A stretch of DNA of 64,000 nt from Duganella margarita (GTDB lineage: Bacteria; Pseudomonadota; Gammaproteobacteria; Burkholderiales; Burkholderiaceae_D): contig NZ_WWCS01000011.1 in the NCBI RefSeq assembly GCF_009857535.1, forward strand, positions 62,001-126,000, written 5' to 3'. Position 1 is the first letter of the stretch. Each line of letters starts with the position of its first letter. The notes under the pieces were generated by a model. The model saw nothing but the letters and a program-made list of their open reading frames with translations. It was not told the origin of the DNA and ran no database searches. Shown one piece after another: positions 34,831 to 43,251 of the stretch. A program made the translations under genes and the position numbers.

Positions 34831-34859
34831 TTGACATTCCAGCCTGTCTGACATATATT
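34831..34859 (+). promoter_or_regulatory. Near-consensus sigma-70 promoter of the gcv operon
   Basis: TTGACA (34831-34836), a 17-bp spacer and TATATT (34854-34859) form an almost ideal sigma-70 promoter. The predicted transcription start, ~34866, lies just before the riboswitch, as expected for a riboswitch-controlled leader. Confidence 0.85.
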
Positions 34860-34867
34860 CCCGAGTC

Positions 34868-35054
34868 TTGATCGGGAGAGGGCAAACCAGCTTTGCCGCC
34901 GAAGGGGCACTACCCACAAACTCTCAGGCAAAAGGACCGGTCAAGGGGCCAGAAAACGGCTCAAACTCTGGAGAGAGATTGCATGGGCAATCCACCGAAG
35001 GGGCGTGCGGAAGCAGCTTTCCGCTATCTCTCAGGTACCAAGGACAGAGGGGTT
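34868..35054 (+). promoter_or_regulatory. Tandem glycine riboswitch (two aptamers)
   Basis: Two glycine aptamers lie in series upstream of gcvT. Aptamer 1 (~34870-34942) has CGGGAGAG, GCCGAAGGGGC and ACTCTCAGGCAAAAGGACC. Aptamer 2 (~34966-35052) has CTGGAGAGA, ACCGAAGGGGC, TCTCTCAGGTACCAAGGACA and AGAGGG. They are separated by a linker of ~20 bases. These conserved cores are the standard gcvT-class motif. Glycine binding should switch on the glycine-cleavage genes. Confidence 0.97.
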
Positions 35055-35086
35055 TGGAATATGCGTATTCCCTGTTAACCTCTTTT
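35046..35086 (+). terminator. Candidate riboswitch expression platform (terminator-like hairpin)
   Basis: The 3' strand of aptamer 2's closing stem (AGAGGGGTT, 35046-35054) can pair with AACCTCT (35077-35083), with a two-G bulge. The inner hairpin is GGAAT (35056-35060) with ATTCC (35067-35071), followed by TTTT. Pairing would compete with the glycine-bound aptamer. This gives an ON-switch: glycine would prevent termination. The T-run is short, so translational control is also possible. Confidence 0.5.
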
Positions 35087-35100
35087 CGTTTGGACCGGAC

Positions 35101-36225
35101 ATGACGCTCAAAGCCACCCCCCTCAATAACGCACACCGCGCAGCCGGCGCCCGCATGGTCGATTTCGGCGGCTGGGACATGCCGGTCAACTACGGTTCCC
35201 AAATCGAAGAACACAACGCCGTGCGCACCGACGTCGGCATGTTCGACGTCGCCCACATGTGCGTGGTCGACATCAAGGGCGACAATGCGCGCGCCTTCCT
35301 GCGCGGCCTGCTGGCCAACAACGTCGATAAGCTGCAGGTATCGGGCAAGGCGCTCTACTCCTGCATGCTGAATCCGGAAGGCACCGTGATCGACGACTTG
35401 ATCGTCTACTTCATCAACGAGAGCTGGTTCCGCCTGGTGGTCAACGCCGGCACCGCCGAGAAGGACGTGGCGTGGATGCAGGCGCAAAATGACGCCACCA
35501 GCAGCGGCCTGACCATCACCCAGCGCCGCGACGGCGGCAGCGACGCCATGGCGCTGATCGCCGTGCAAGGCCCGAACGCCCGCGCCAAGGTGTGGGAAGT
35601 AATCCCGGAATCGAAGCAAGCCACCGCCGAAATGAAGCCGTTCAACGTCGCCTTCGCCCAAAGCGCCGCCTTTGGCGAGGCGATGATCGCCCGCACCGGC
35701 TACACCGGCGAAGATGGTTTTGAAATCGGCGTCGCCGCCGACAAGGCCGAGCAGCTGTGGAACGCGCTGGCCGCCGCTGGCGTCAAACCGGCCGGCCTGG
35801 GTGCGCGCGACACGCTGCGCCTGGAAGCCGGCATGAACCTGTACGGCCAGGACATGGACGACACCGTGAACCCGCTGGACGCCGGCCTGGCATGGACCAT
35901 CGATCTGGTCTCCGAGCGTGACTTCATCGGTAAGGCCGCGCTGCAAGCCAAGGGCCAGAACAGCCAGTTCGTCGGCCTGATCCTGCGCGAAAAAGGCGGC
36001 GTGCTGCGCGCGCACCAGAAAGTCATCGTGGCCGACAGCGAGGCCACCGGCGAAATCACCAGCGGCACCTTCAGCCCGTCGATGCAGCAGGCGATCGCCT
36101 TGGCGCGCGTGCCGATGGGCGTAAACGTCGGCGACACCGTCCACGTAGAAATTCGCGACAAAAAACTGGCTGCTTCCGTGGTGAAGCTGCCGTTCGTCCG
36201 TAACGGTAAAATCCTGGCAGTCTAA
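35101..36225 (+). CDS. gcvT: Glycine cleavage system aminomethyltransferase (T protein)
   Basis: A 374-aa folate-dependent T protein. It takes the aminomethyl group from GcvH and yields ammonia and 5,10-methylene-THF. Family motifs: MVDFGGWDMPVNYGSQIEEH, GDNARAFLRGLLANNVDKL and RTGYTGEDGFEI. ATG 35101 follows the riboswitch. Starts upstream in the same frame lie inside the aptamer and are excluded. gcvH follows after 28 bp, so it is one operon. Glycine inducibility is expected from the leader. Confidence 0.97.
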   Translation: MTLKATPLNNAHRAAGARMVDFGGWDMPVNYGSQIEEHNAVRTDVGMFDVAHMCVVDIKGDNARAFLRGLLANNVDKLQVSGKALYSCMLNPEGTVIDDLIVYFINESWFRLVVNAGTAEKDVAWMQAQNDATSSGLTITQRRDGGSDAMALIAVQGPNARAKVWEVIPESKQATAEMKPFNVAFAQSAAFGEAMIARTGYTGEDGFEIGVAADKAEQLWNALAAAGVKPAGLGARDTLRLEAGMNLYGQDMDDTVNPLDAGLAWTIDLVSERDFIGKAALQAKGQNSQFVGLILREKGGVLRAHQKVIVADSEATGEITSGTFSPSMQQAIALARVPMGVNVGDTVHVEIRDKKLAASVVKLPFVRNGKILAV

Positions 36226-36253
36226 TTTATCTCACCACCTCTGGAGCCCACAA

Positions 36254-36634
36254 ATGAACATTCCTGCAGACCTGAAGTACACCGAATCCCACGAGTGGGT
36301 ACGCGCTGAAGAAGACGGCACCGTCACCGTTGGCATTACCGAGTACGCGCAGGACGCCCTGGGCGACATCGTCTTCGTCGAACTGCCGAAAGTCGGCGAC
36401 AGCTACGAAGCCGGCAACGACGCCGCCGTGGTGGAATCGGTGAAAGCCGCCAGCGACATCTACGCCCCAGTGGCCGGCGAAGTCGTGGCCGTGAACGAAG
36501 ACGTGGTCAACGCGCCGGAATCGATCAACGCCGACGCCTACGCCAACTGGCTGTTCAAGATCAAGCCGAGCGACGCCAACGCGATCAATGGCCTGCTGGA
36601 CGCCGCAGCCTACGGCAAAAACACCGGCGCCTGA
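36254..36634 (+). CDS. gcvH: Glycine cleavage system H protein
   Basis: A 126-aa lipoyl carrier that shuttles the aminomethyl intermediate between P, T and L proteins. Lys64 in ESVKAASDIYAPVAGEV is the lipoylation site. The start MNIPADLKYTESHEWV is typical. GGAG is 10 bp upstream of ATG 36254. An inverted REP pair follows before gcvP and may modulate the ratio of H to P protein. Confidence 0.97.
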   Translation: MNIPADLKYTESHEWVRAEEDGTVTVGITEYAQDALGDIVFVELPKVGDSYEAGNDAAVVESVKAASDIYAPVAGEVVAVNEDVVNAPESINADAYANWLFKIKPSDANAINGLLDAAAYGKNTGA

Positions 36635-36639
36635 TTGCC

Positions 36640-36709
36640 GTCGCCCTCGCGCAGGCGGGGGCCCATAGAACGCCAGCTCCGCATGGGTCCCCGCTTTCGC
36701 GGGGACGAC
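36640..36709. repeat. Inverted REP-like pair between gcvH and gcvP
   Basis: Two ~27-bp elements in opposite orientation: GTCGCCCTCGCGCAGGCGGG up to GCCCAT (36640-36666) and CATGGGTCCCCGCTTTCGCG up to GGGACGAC (36682-36709). They are diverged copies of the element in the urtA-urtB gap (12946-13043), sharing the CCCCGC-N-GCGGGGACGAC core. Confidence 0.8.
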
Positions 36710-36741
36710 AGCCCTTTTTCCTCTCTGCCCTCGCCCATATC

Positions 36742-39636
36742 ATGACCCGCACCAGCCTCTCCCAACTCGAAGCACGCGACGCCTTCATCGCCCGCCACAT
36801 CGGCCCAGACGCCGCAGAACAGCAGGACATGCTGTCGGTCCTCGGCTACGCCACGCGCGCCGCCCTGATCGACGCCATCGTGCCCGCCAACATCCGCAAC
36901 AAGGCCGCGCTGCCGCTGGGCGCCTACACCCAGCCGATGCCTGAGCAGGAAGCGCTGAACCAGCTGAAAAAGATCGCCTCGAAAAACAAGGTGCTCAAGT
37001 CGCTGATCGGCCAGGGCTACTACAACACGCTGACGCCAAACGTCGTCCTGCGTAACATCTTTGAAAACCCGGCCTGGTACACCGCCTACACGCCATATCA
37101 GCCGGAGATTTCGCAAGGCCGCCTGGAAGCCATCCTGAACTTCCAGCAGACCATCACCGACCTGACCGGCATGGGCATCGCCAATGCGTCGATGCTGGAC
37201 GAAGGCACCGCCGCCGCCGAAGCCATGACGCTGATCCAGCGCGTGAGCAAATCGAAATCGAACGTGTTCTACGTCGCCGACGACGTGCTGCCGCAAACGC
37301 TGGAAGTGATCCAGACCCGCGCCAAGCCGCTCGACATCGACATCAAGACCTTCCACCCGGCCGAACTGGCCGCCATCGGCGACTGCTTCGGCGTGCTGCT
37401 GCAATACCCGGGCGTAAACGGCAACGTGCGCGATTACAAAGCCGACGTCGCAGCCATCAAGGCCAAAGGCGCGATGGTGGTTGCCGCCGCCGACCTGCTG
37501 GCGCTGACCATGCTGACGCCGCCGGGCGAATGGGGCGCCGACGTCGTCGTCGGTAACTCGCAGCGCTTCGGCGTACCGCTCGGCTTCGGCGGCCCGCACG
37601 CCGGCTATATGGCCACCCGCGACGAATTCAAACGCTCGATGCCGGGCCGCCTGGTGGGCGTCACCATCGACGCGCAGGGCAACAAGGCGTACCGCCTAGC
37701 GCTGCAAACCCGCGAGCAGCACATCCGCCGCGAAAAAGCCACCTCCAACATCTGCACCGCGCAAGTGCTGCTGGCGGTGATGGCGTCGATGTACGCCGTC
37801 TACCACGGCCCGCAAGGCCTGCAGCAGATCGCCAAGCGCGTGCACCGCCTGACCGGCGTGCTGGCCTCGAACCTGAAAACGCTGGGCTACACCATCACCA
37901 ACGACAGCTGGTTCGACACCCTGACCATCAACGTCAAGAACGCCGAGCAGCTGCATGCATCGGCCCATTCGCACGGCGTCAACCTGCGCGTGATCGACGC
38001 TTCGCACGTCGGCATCTCGCTGGACGAAACCACCACCCGCGAAGACATCGCGCTGCTGTGGACCGTGTTCTCGCATCCTGTCGGCGGCCCGGCCCACGGC
38101 CCGGACTTCGATACCGTGGAAGCCGCCGTCGAGCGTTCGTTCCCTGAAACGCTGGCACGCGAAAGCGCCTACCTGACGCACCCGGTCTTCAACCGCTATC
38201 ACTCGGAAACCGAGATGCTGCGCTACCTGCGTTCGCTGGCCGACAAGGACCTCGCGCTGGACCGCACCATGATCCCGCTGGGTTCCTGCACCATGAAGCT
38301 GAACGCCACCAGCGAAATGATCCCGGTGACCTGGCCCGAGTTCTCGACCATCCACCCGTTCGCGCCGGAAGCGCAAACCATCGGCTACCGCGAGATGATC
38401 GCTTCGCTGGAAGAGATGCTGTGCGCGGTGACCGGCTACGCCGCCATCTCGCTGCAACCTAACGCCGGCTCGCAAGGCGAATACGCCGGCCTGCTGGTGA
38501 TCCAGGCTTACCACCAGTCGCGTGGCGAAGGCCATCGCAACATCTGCCTGATTCCATCGTCGGCGCACGGCACCAACCCGGCATCGGCCTCGATGGTCGG
38601 CATGCAGGTGGTGGTCACCGCCTGCGACGAAAACGGCAACGTCGACCTGGCCGACCTGAAAGCCAAGGCCGAGCTGCACTCGAAAAACCTGGCGGCCGTC
38701 ATGGTCACCTACCCTTCGACCCACGGCGTGTTTGAAGAAGGCATCCGCGAGCTGTGCGACATCGTCCACAGCCACGGCGGCCAGGTGTACGTCGACGGCG
38801 CCAACATGAATGCACTGGTCGGCGTGGCCGCACCGGGCGCGTTCGGCGGCGACGTCTCGCACCTGAACCTGCACAAAACCTTCTGCATTCCACACGGCGG
38901 TGGCGGCCCGGGCGTCGGCCCGATCGGCGTTGGCGCGCACCTGGCCAAGTTCCTGCCGAACCAGCGCTCGAACGGCTACATCCGCGACAACGCCGGCATC
39001 GGCTCCGTCTCGGCTGCGCCATACGGCTCGGCATCGATCCTGCCGATTTCGTGGATGTACATCGCCATGATGGGCGCAGAAGGGCTGACCGCCGCGACCG
39101 AAACCGCGATCCTCAACGCCAACTACATCGCCCGCCGCCTGTCGCCGCACTTCCCGGTACTGTACGCAGGCCACGACGGCCTGGTGGCGCACGAGTGCAT
39201 CATCGACCTGCGTCCGCTGCAGGATGCCACCGGCATCTCGAATGAAGACGTGGCCAAGCGCCTGATGGACTTCGGCTTCCACGCACCGACCATGTCGTTC
39301 CCGGTGCCGGGCACGCTGATGATCGAGCCGACCGAGTCGGAATCGAAAATGGAGATGGACCGCTTCATTGACGCCATGATCGCCATCCGCGGCGAAATCG
39401 CCAAAGTGGAAAGCGGCGAATTCGACAAGCTGGACAACCCGCTGAAATTCGCGCCGCACACCGCCCAGGTGCTGACGGCCGACGTCTGGGACCGCAAGTA
39501 CTCGCGTGAAGTGGCGGCCTACCCGCTGCCATCGCTGCGCAAGCAGAAGTACTGGCCACCAGTCGGCCGCGCCGACAACGTCTACGGCGACCGCAACCTG
39601 TTCTGCGGCTGCGCCCCGATCAGCGACTACGAGTAA
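36742..39636 (+). CDS. gcvP: Glycine dehydrogenase (decarboxylating), P protein
   Basis: A 964-aa single-chain P protein that decarboxylates glycine and passes the aminomethyl group to GcvH lipoate. Both halves of the fused enzyme are present. The PLP-binding Lys712 lies in LNLHKTFCIPHGGGGPG. MGIANASMLDEGTAAAEAM and GSCTMKLNATSEMIPVTWPE are family signatures. The length matches the one-chain bacterial and mitochondrial form. A strong terminator follows, closing the gcvTHP operon. The L protein (lpd) is not here. Confidence 0.97.
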   Translation: MTRTSLSQLEARDAFIARHIGPDAAEQQDMLSVLGYATRAALIDAIVPANIRNKAALPLGAYTQPMPEQEALNQLKKIASKNKVLKSLIGQGYYNTLTPNVVLRNIFENPAWYTAYTPYQPEISQGRLEAILNFQQTITDLTGMGIANASMLDEGTAAAEAMTLIQRVSKSKSNVFYVADDVLPQTLEVIQTRAKPLDIDIKTFHPAELAAIGDCFGVLLQYPGVNGNVRDYKADVAAIKAKGAMVVAAADLLALTMLTPPGEWGADVVVGNSQRFGVPLGFGGPHAGYMATRDEFKRSMPGRLVGVTIDAQGNKAYRLALQTREQHIRREKATSNICTAQVLLAVMASMYAVYHGPQGLQQIAKRVHRLTGVLASNLKTLGYTITNDSWFDTLTINVKNAEQLHASAHSHGVNLRVIDASHVGISLDETTTREDIALLWTVFSHPVGGPAHGPDFDTVEAAVERSFPETLARESAYLTHPVFNRYHSETEMLRYLRSLADKDLALDRTMIPLGSCTMKLNATSEMIPVTWPEFSTIHPFAPEAQTIGYREMIASLEEMLCAVTGYAAISLQPNAGSQGEYAGLLVIQAYHQSRGEGHRNICLIPSSAHGTNPASASMVGMQVVVTACDENGNVDLADLKAKAELHSKNLAAVMVTYPSTHGVFEEGIRELCDIVHSHGGQVYVDGANMNALVGVAAPGAFGGDVSHLNLHKTFCIPHGGGGPGVGPIGVGAHLAKFLPNQRSNGYIRDNAGIGSVSAAPYGSASILPISWMYIAMMGAEGLTAATETAILNANYIARRLSPHFPVLYAGHDGLVAHECIIDLRPLQDATGISNEDVAKRLMDFGFHAPTMSFPVPGTLMIEPTESESKMEMDRFIDAMIAIRGEIAKVESGEFDKLDNPLKFAPHTAQVLTADVWDRKYSREVAAYPLPSLRKQKYWPPVGRADNVYGDRNLFCGCAPISDYE

Positions 39637-39650
39637 TCCTCGTGCGCTCC

Positions 39651-39682
39651 AAAAAGCCCGGCTGCGCGCCGGGCTTTTTTTT
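39651..39682 (+). terminator. Rho-independent terminator of gcvTHP
   Basis: A 12-bp stem (AAAAAGCCCGGC 39651-39662, GCCGGGCTTTTT 39668-39679) with a TGCGC loop and a T-run to 39682. It lies 15 bp after the gcvP stop. Confidence 0.9.
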
Positions 39683-39721
39683 TCGCTTGCATTTCTTTCA
39701 CCTGTCAGATATTCTTGACAC

Positions 39722-40048
39722 ATGAAATCCAAATCTCTCACAGGCGATCAGTTGTTGGCCACTCTGGCGGCACTGTCCAACCCGCACCGTTTGCGGGTGG
39801 TGGCGGCGCTGGCGGCTGGTGGACGGAACTACGTCAGCCAGCTGGCGCGTGAGTTGAATATCAGCCGCCCGCTGCTGCACCTGCATCTGCAAAAGCTGGA
39901 GGAAGCCGGCCTGGTGACGAGTCAGATGGAGCTGTCGAACGACGGCAAGGCGCTCAATTATTTCGACGCCGCGCCGTTCGCCATCGACCTGACCCCGGCC
40001 GCGATCGCCGAAGCAGTACGTACCCTGACGACCAATCCTGAAAAGTAG
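39722..40048 (+). CDS. ArsR-like winged-helix regulator
   Basis: A 108-aa protein with an ArsR/MarR-type winged helix. LATLAALSNPHRLRVVAALA opens the domain, the recognition-helix region is YVSQLARELNISRPLLHLHL and the wing reads LEEAGLVTSQ. There are no cysteine metal sites in the places known for ArsR/SmtB, so a metal-independent sensor is likely. It starts 86 bp after gcvP. Two small membrane-protein genes follow within 30 bp, so it probably heads a three-gene operon and autoregulates it; the signal is unknown. Confidence 0.85.
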   Translation: MKSKSLTGDQLLATLAALSNPHRLRVVAALAAGGRNYVSQLARELNISRPLLHLHLQKLEEAGLVTSQMELSNDGKALNYFDAAPFAIDLTPAAIAEAVRTLTTNPEK

Positions 40049-40057
40049 AGGCTTACC

Positions 40058-40294
40058 ATGTCCGAAAATATTTACCTGCTTACCCTGCTGATGCCGCTGG
40101 GGACCATCTTCCTGATCTTCCTGCTGCGCTCCCGCACCGCTGTCAAGAAGGCCGAGCTGGAAGCACAGGGTAACGAGGCCTATCGCCAACTGGCGGAACG
40201 CGCCGTCGCCGCGCAGGAGCAGACGGCAGCCGCGCTGGCCGACCTGAAGATCCGCATCATCGCGATTGAAAACGTCCTGAAACAAGTCGAGTAA
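40058..40294 (+). CDS. Small membrane protein with coiled-coil tail
   Basis: A 78-aa protein. One hydrophobic segment (YLLTLLMPLGTIFLIFLL, ~6-23) is followed by a charged helical tail (KKAELEAQGNEAYRQLAERA and on), likely a coiled coil facing the cytoplasm. It starts 9 bp after the winged-helix gene stop, with AGAGG upstream of ATG 40058. No family is recognised. It probably forms a complex with, or is regulated by, the neighbours. Confidence 0.75.
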   Translation: MSENIYLLTLLMPLGTIFLIFLLRSRTAVKKAELEAQGNEAYRQLAERAVAAQEQTAAALADLKIRIIAIENVLKQVE

Positions 40295-40320
40295 TCCCAT
40301 CCACATCGAGGAGCCGCACC

Positions 40321-40728
40321 ATGCCGCAAGTATCGCTGTTTCGCCTGTATTCGCTGAGAGCTGTATATTTGATCATTGCGCTGGGACTGGCGCTGGTGGT
40401 GTGGCCGAGCGTGATCCATCATGCCGAACCCTGGGGCCTGTCGCAGGGCGTGGTCAAGTGCATGCTGGTCGCTTTCAGCCTGCTGTGCGTGATCGGCATC
40501 CGCTATCCGCTGCAAATGCTGCCGGTGCTGTTCTGGGAGCTGGCGTGGAAGGCGATCTGGCTGTTGATCGTCGCCCTGCCCGCGTGGCAAAGCGGCGCCA
40601 TGGACGAGAACATCATGGGCACCGCGATCGAATGCCTGGTCGCCATCATCATCCCGCTGGCCATGCCGTGGAAATACGTGATCGCCCGCTACATCCAGCA
40701 GCCGGGCGACCGCTGGCGCGCAGCTTAA
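40321..40728 (+). CDS. Conserved small integral membrane protein
   Basis: A 135-aa protein with about four hydrophobic segments (VYLIIALGLALVVWPSVIHH, CMLVAFSLLCVIGI, AIWLLIVALPAW and CLVAIIIPLAMPW). It begins 26 bp after the preceding gene with AGGAG-type sequence (GAGGAG 40308-40313) before ATG 40321. No domain is recognised. It is likely the third gene of the winged-helix operon. Confidence 0.8.
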   Translation: MPQVSLFRLYSLRAVYLIIALGLALVVWPSVIHHAEPWGLSQGVVKCMLVAFSLLCVIGIRYPLQMLPVLFWELAWKAIWLLIVALPAWQSGAMDENIMGTAIECLVAIIIPLAMPWKYVIARYIQQPGDRWRAA

Positions 40729-40735
40729 TCCACCG

Positions 40736-42367
40736 CTAACTCCGGACAGACGCCAGCCGCAGACGCACCACGCGCGGGCTGCCGGCCGGACGCGTAGCGT
40801 CGGGCGGCTCGATGCCCTCATCCAGCTTGAAGATGGCCACCGCTTCCGACAGATACCGGGCTTGCCGCTGCAGGCTGCTGGCGGCGGCCGCAGCTTGCTG
40901 CACCAGCGCCAGGTTTTGCTGCGTCACCTGATCCATGCTGACGATGGCCTGCTGCACGCCCTGTACGCCGTGCGCCTGCTGCGCGCTGGTGTCGCCGATC
41001 TGGCCGATGATGTCGCCCACCTGCCGCACCGAGGCCACAATCTCCGCCACGCTATCGCCGGCTTCCACCACCGAGCGCGCGCCGCTGTCGATATCCCCCA
41101 CCGATTCGGCCACCAGCAGCTTGATTTCCTGCGCCGCCGATGTCGAACGCTGCGCCAGGATGCGCACTTCGCCGGCCACTGCGGCAAAGCCCTGGCCATG
41201 CTCGCCGGCGCGTGCCGCTTCCACCGCCGCACTCAGCGCCAGCATATGGGTCTGCACCGCCAGGCCATCGATCACGCCGACGATTTCCACCACCCGCCGC
41301 GTGCTGCCGCGAATCGACGCCATGGTCACCACCAGTCGCTGCACCACCGAGCCGCCGCGCGCGGCGAAGCTGTTGGCGCAGTGCGCCAGTTGGCCGGCCA
41401 GTTCGGCATGGGTGGCGGTGTCGGATACCTGCCCACCCAGCTGCTGCATGGCGTCGCCGGCCTCCTCCAGCGTGCCGGCTTGCGCGCGCGTGCGACGCGT
41501 CAGCACCGCGTTACCCTGGGCGATTTCACGCGAGGCGCTGTCGATCGACTGCGCGGTCGACAGGATGGTCTTGAGCGTAGTATTCAGGTTGCGGATGCTG
41601 GTGTCGAGCGCGCGCGAGGTTTCGGCGATTTCATCGCGGCCGTAGACGCGCTGGCGCACCGTCAGGTTGCCTTCGGCCAGATCGACCGCCGCGGCGCCGA
41701 TCTCGCGCACCTCCTTCAGCATGGCGTTGCGCACCGCCATGGTCACCAACAGCGACAGGGCGATCGACAAGGCCACCACGATCGGCATCCAGGTCGACAG
41801 CACGCGGAAATCCGTTTCGGCGTCGGCGTAGGCGCGTTCGCTCAGGCTTTGTTCTAGCCGCGACAGCTCTTCCAGCCGCTGCGCCACCACGTCGAAGGCC
41901 CGCTCGGCCTTGGACATGGCGTTGGCCGCCATCGACTGGTCGGCCATCGCCAGCTCGATCACGTCCTGCATGGCCTTGACGTACACCGTATGCGCGGCCT
42001 GCGACTGCACCACGAAACGGCGCTCGGCCGGATCGGATTGCGTGGCCATTTCCAGCTGCGCGAACTGGCGGTCCAGCGCCGCGTGGCGCAGGTGGATGTC
42101 GCGTACCAGCGCGTCCACACGCGGCGCCGAGAAGCTGGCGTTGATCCAGGTGAGCAGCTGGTAGATTTCGGTATGCGCCTTGTGCGCGCCGGCCACCAGG
42201 TCGGCCGCCGCCTTCAGGCGCACGGCGCGCTGCTGCACCATGTTGTCGAGCGACTGGTTCTGCCGCAGCAGTCCGAGATACGCGCCGGCCGACAGCACGA
42301 TCAGCAGGATCAGCACCACCCCGGGGGCCAGCAGCAGTTTGGGCCCGATCTTCAGTTGGCTGAGCAT
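40736..42367 (-). CDS. Chemoreceptor with atypical signalling tip
   Basis: A 543-aa methyl-accepting-type protein. TM1 is ~10-35 and TM2 ~190-212, with a ~150-residue periplasmic four-helix-bundle-like domain between. HAMP and a cytoplasmic hairpin follow. The tip reads IDGLAVQTHMLALSAAVEAA and GEHGQGFAAVA. Against the consensus (IAFQTN.LALNAAVEAARAGE.GRGFAVVA), F, both N and one R are changed. The protein lacks a CheR tether. ATG 42367 is preferred; GTG 42376 is an alternative. It starts 11 bp after the Cache gene, so the two are co-transcribed. Confidence 0.9.
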   Translation of the reverse strand: MLSQLKIGPKLLLAPGVVLILLIVLSAGAYLGLLRQNQSLDNMVQQRAVRLKAAADLVAGAHKAHTEIYQLLTWINASFSAPRVDALVRDIHLRHAALDRQFAQLEMATQSDPAERRFVVQSQAAHTVYVKAMQDVIELAMADQSMAANAMSKAERAFDVVAQRLEELSRLEQSLSERAYADAETDFRVLSTWMPIVVALSIALSLLVTMAVRNAMLKEVREIGAAAVDLAEGNLTVRQRVYGRDEIAETSRALDTSIRNLNTTLKTILSTAQSIDSASREIAQGNAVLTRRTRAQAGTLEEAGDAMQQLGGQVSDTATHAELAGQLAHCANSFAARGGSVVQRLVVTMASIRGSTRRVVEIVGVIDGLAVQTHMLALSAAVEAARAGEHGQGFAAVAGEVRILAQRSTSAAQEIKLLVAESVGDIDSGARSVVEAGDSVAEIVASVRQVGDIIGQIGDTSAQQAHGVQGVQQAIVSMDQVTQQNLALVQQAAAAASSLQRQARYLSEAVAIFKLDEGIEPPDATRPAGSPRVVRLRLASVRS

Positions 42368-42378
42368 GGTCCGCACGC

Positions 42379-42813
42379 TCAGTGTTTGTAGATGCCGGCT
42401 TCGAGCGCGACGTCGCCCACCCGCAGCACATAGGTACGCTTGGCCTCGACCTTGCCGGTTTCCGGATTGCGGAACTTGTAGTCGACCCAGCCGTGTCCAA
42501 CGCCCTTGGCCAGCGCCACCATCTCCTGGCGGAACAGCTTGCCGTCGGCGTCCGGTACGTCCAGCAGGTTCTTGCCGATCAGCGCGGTGGTCGGATGGGC
42601 CACGGTGATGCCTTGCAGGTCGCGCATCGCCAGGTACAGCGCACCCTGGTTAAACTCCGCATCCTTGCTGTTGATGCGCGCGATCATCTCGGCCTTGCCG
42701 TGTGCGCGCACGAACTGCGCGCCCTTCTCGGCCAACGCCACCGCGTCCTTTTCGCCGGGCGCAGCGTGCGCCGCACAACTCGTCAACAAAGCGATAATGA
42801 TCCAAGCACGCAT
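42379..42813 (-). CDS. Secreted single-Cache-domain protein, partner of the adjacent chemoreceptor
   Basis: A 144-aa periplasmic protein. The signal peptide MRAWIIIALLTSCAAHA is followed by a Cache-like sensor domain (AVALAEKGAQFVRAHGK, FNQGALYLAMRDLQGITVAH, GVGHGWVDYKFRNPETGK, KRTYVLRVGDVALEAGIY). It has no membrane segment of its own. Single-Cache proteins of this type usually sense small organic acids or amines, though the ligand here cannot be read. It is upstream of and coupled to a chemoreceptor, suggesting a two-part sensor. Confidence 0.85.
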   Translation of the reverse strand: MRAWIIIALLTSCAAHAAPGEKDAVALAEKGAQFVRAHGKAEMIARINSKDAEFNQGALYLAMRDLQGITVAHPTTALIGKNLLDVPDADGKLFRQEMVALAKGVGHGWVDYKFRNPETGKVEAKRTYVLRVGDVALEAGIYKH

Positions 42814-42909
42814 GATTCCCCCTGGCAGCCAAGATGTTGTAATCTACGCTGGCTGCCGCGCTGCAATCTTGCGTTCGGTCAATCGGCACAAAGTAACAAC
42901 AGGAGCATC

Positions 42910-43251
42910 ATGAAAGCATCATCCAGGGCGGTACTCATCTCCGCTTTGCTGTTTCCCGGACTGGGTCACCTGGCATTGCGGCCGCGCCGCACACTGCGCG
43001 GCATGCTGTTCATGCTGCCGACCGCCGCCGCCGTGCTGTATCTACTGAGCACCATGCTGCACTTGCTGTCGCAATTACAAGATGAACTGGACGCCGGCAA
43101 GCTGGCGCTCGATCCCTTTGCCATCCTGGATCGCGTGCATGCGTCCGGCATCGACAATCCGGCCACCAACCTGGCCTCGGCCGTGCTGCTGGCGGGCTGG
43201 GTCGGCGCCGTGATCGACGTGATCTGGCTGGGCAAGCGCACGCCGGCTTAG
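42910..43251 (+). CDS. Small membrane protein of unknown function
   Basis: A 113-aa protein with three hydrophobic segments (~7-25, MLFMLPTAAAVLYLLSTML ~31-50, and VLLAGWVGAVIDVIWLG near the C-terminus). ALLFPGLGHLALRPRR resembles the start of small DUF-type membrane proteins seen in gut and soil proteobacteria. AGGAG at 42901-42905 supports ATG 42910. The TAG stop interlocks with the opposite permease gene's TAA (TTAG at 43248-43251). Confidence 0.7.
   Translation: MKASSRAVLISALLFPGLGHLALRPRRTLRGMLFMLPTAAAVLYLLSTMLHLLSQLQDELDAGKLALDPFAILDRVHASGIDNPATNLASAVLLAGWVGAVIDVIWLGKRTPA

Noticed and set aside
37696..39741. 681-aa open frame antisense to gcvP
   Set aside because: A mirror of a canonical gcvP with no motif of its own.
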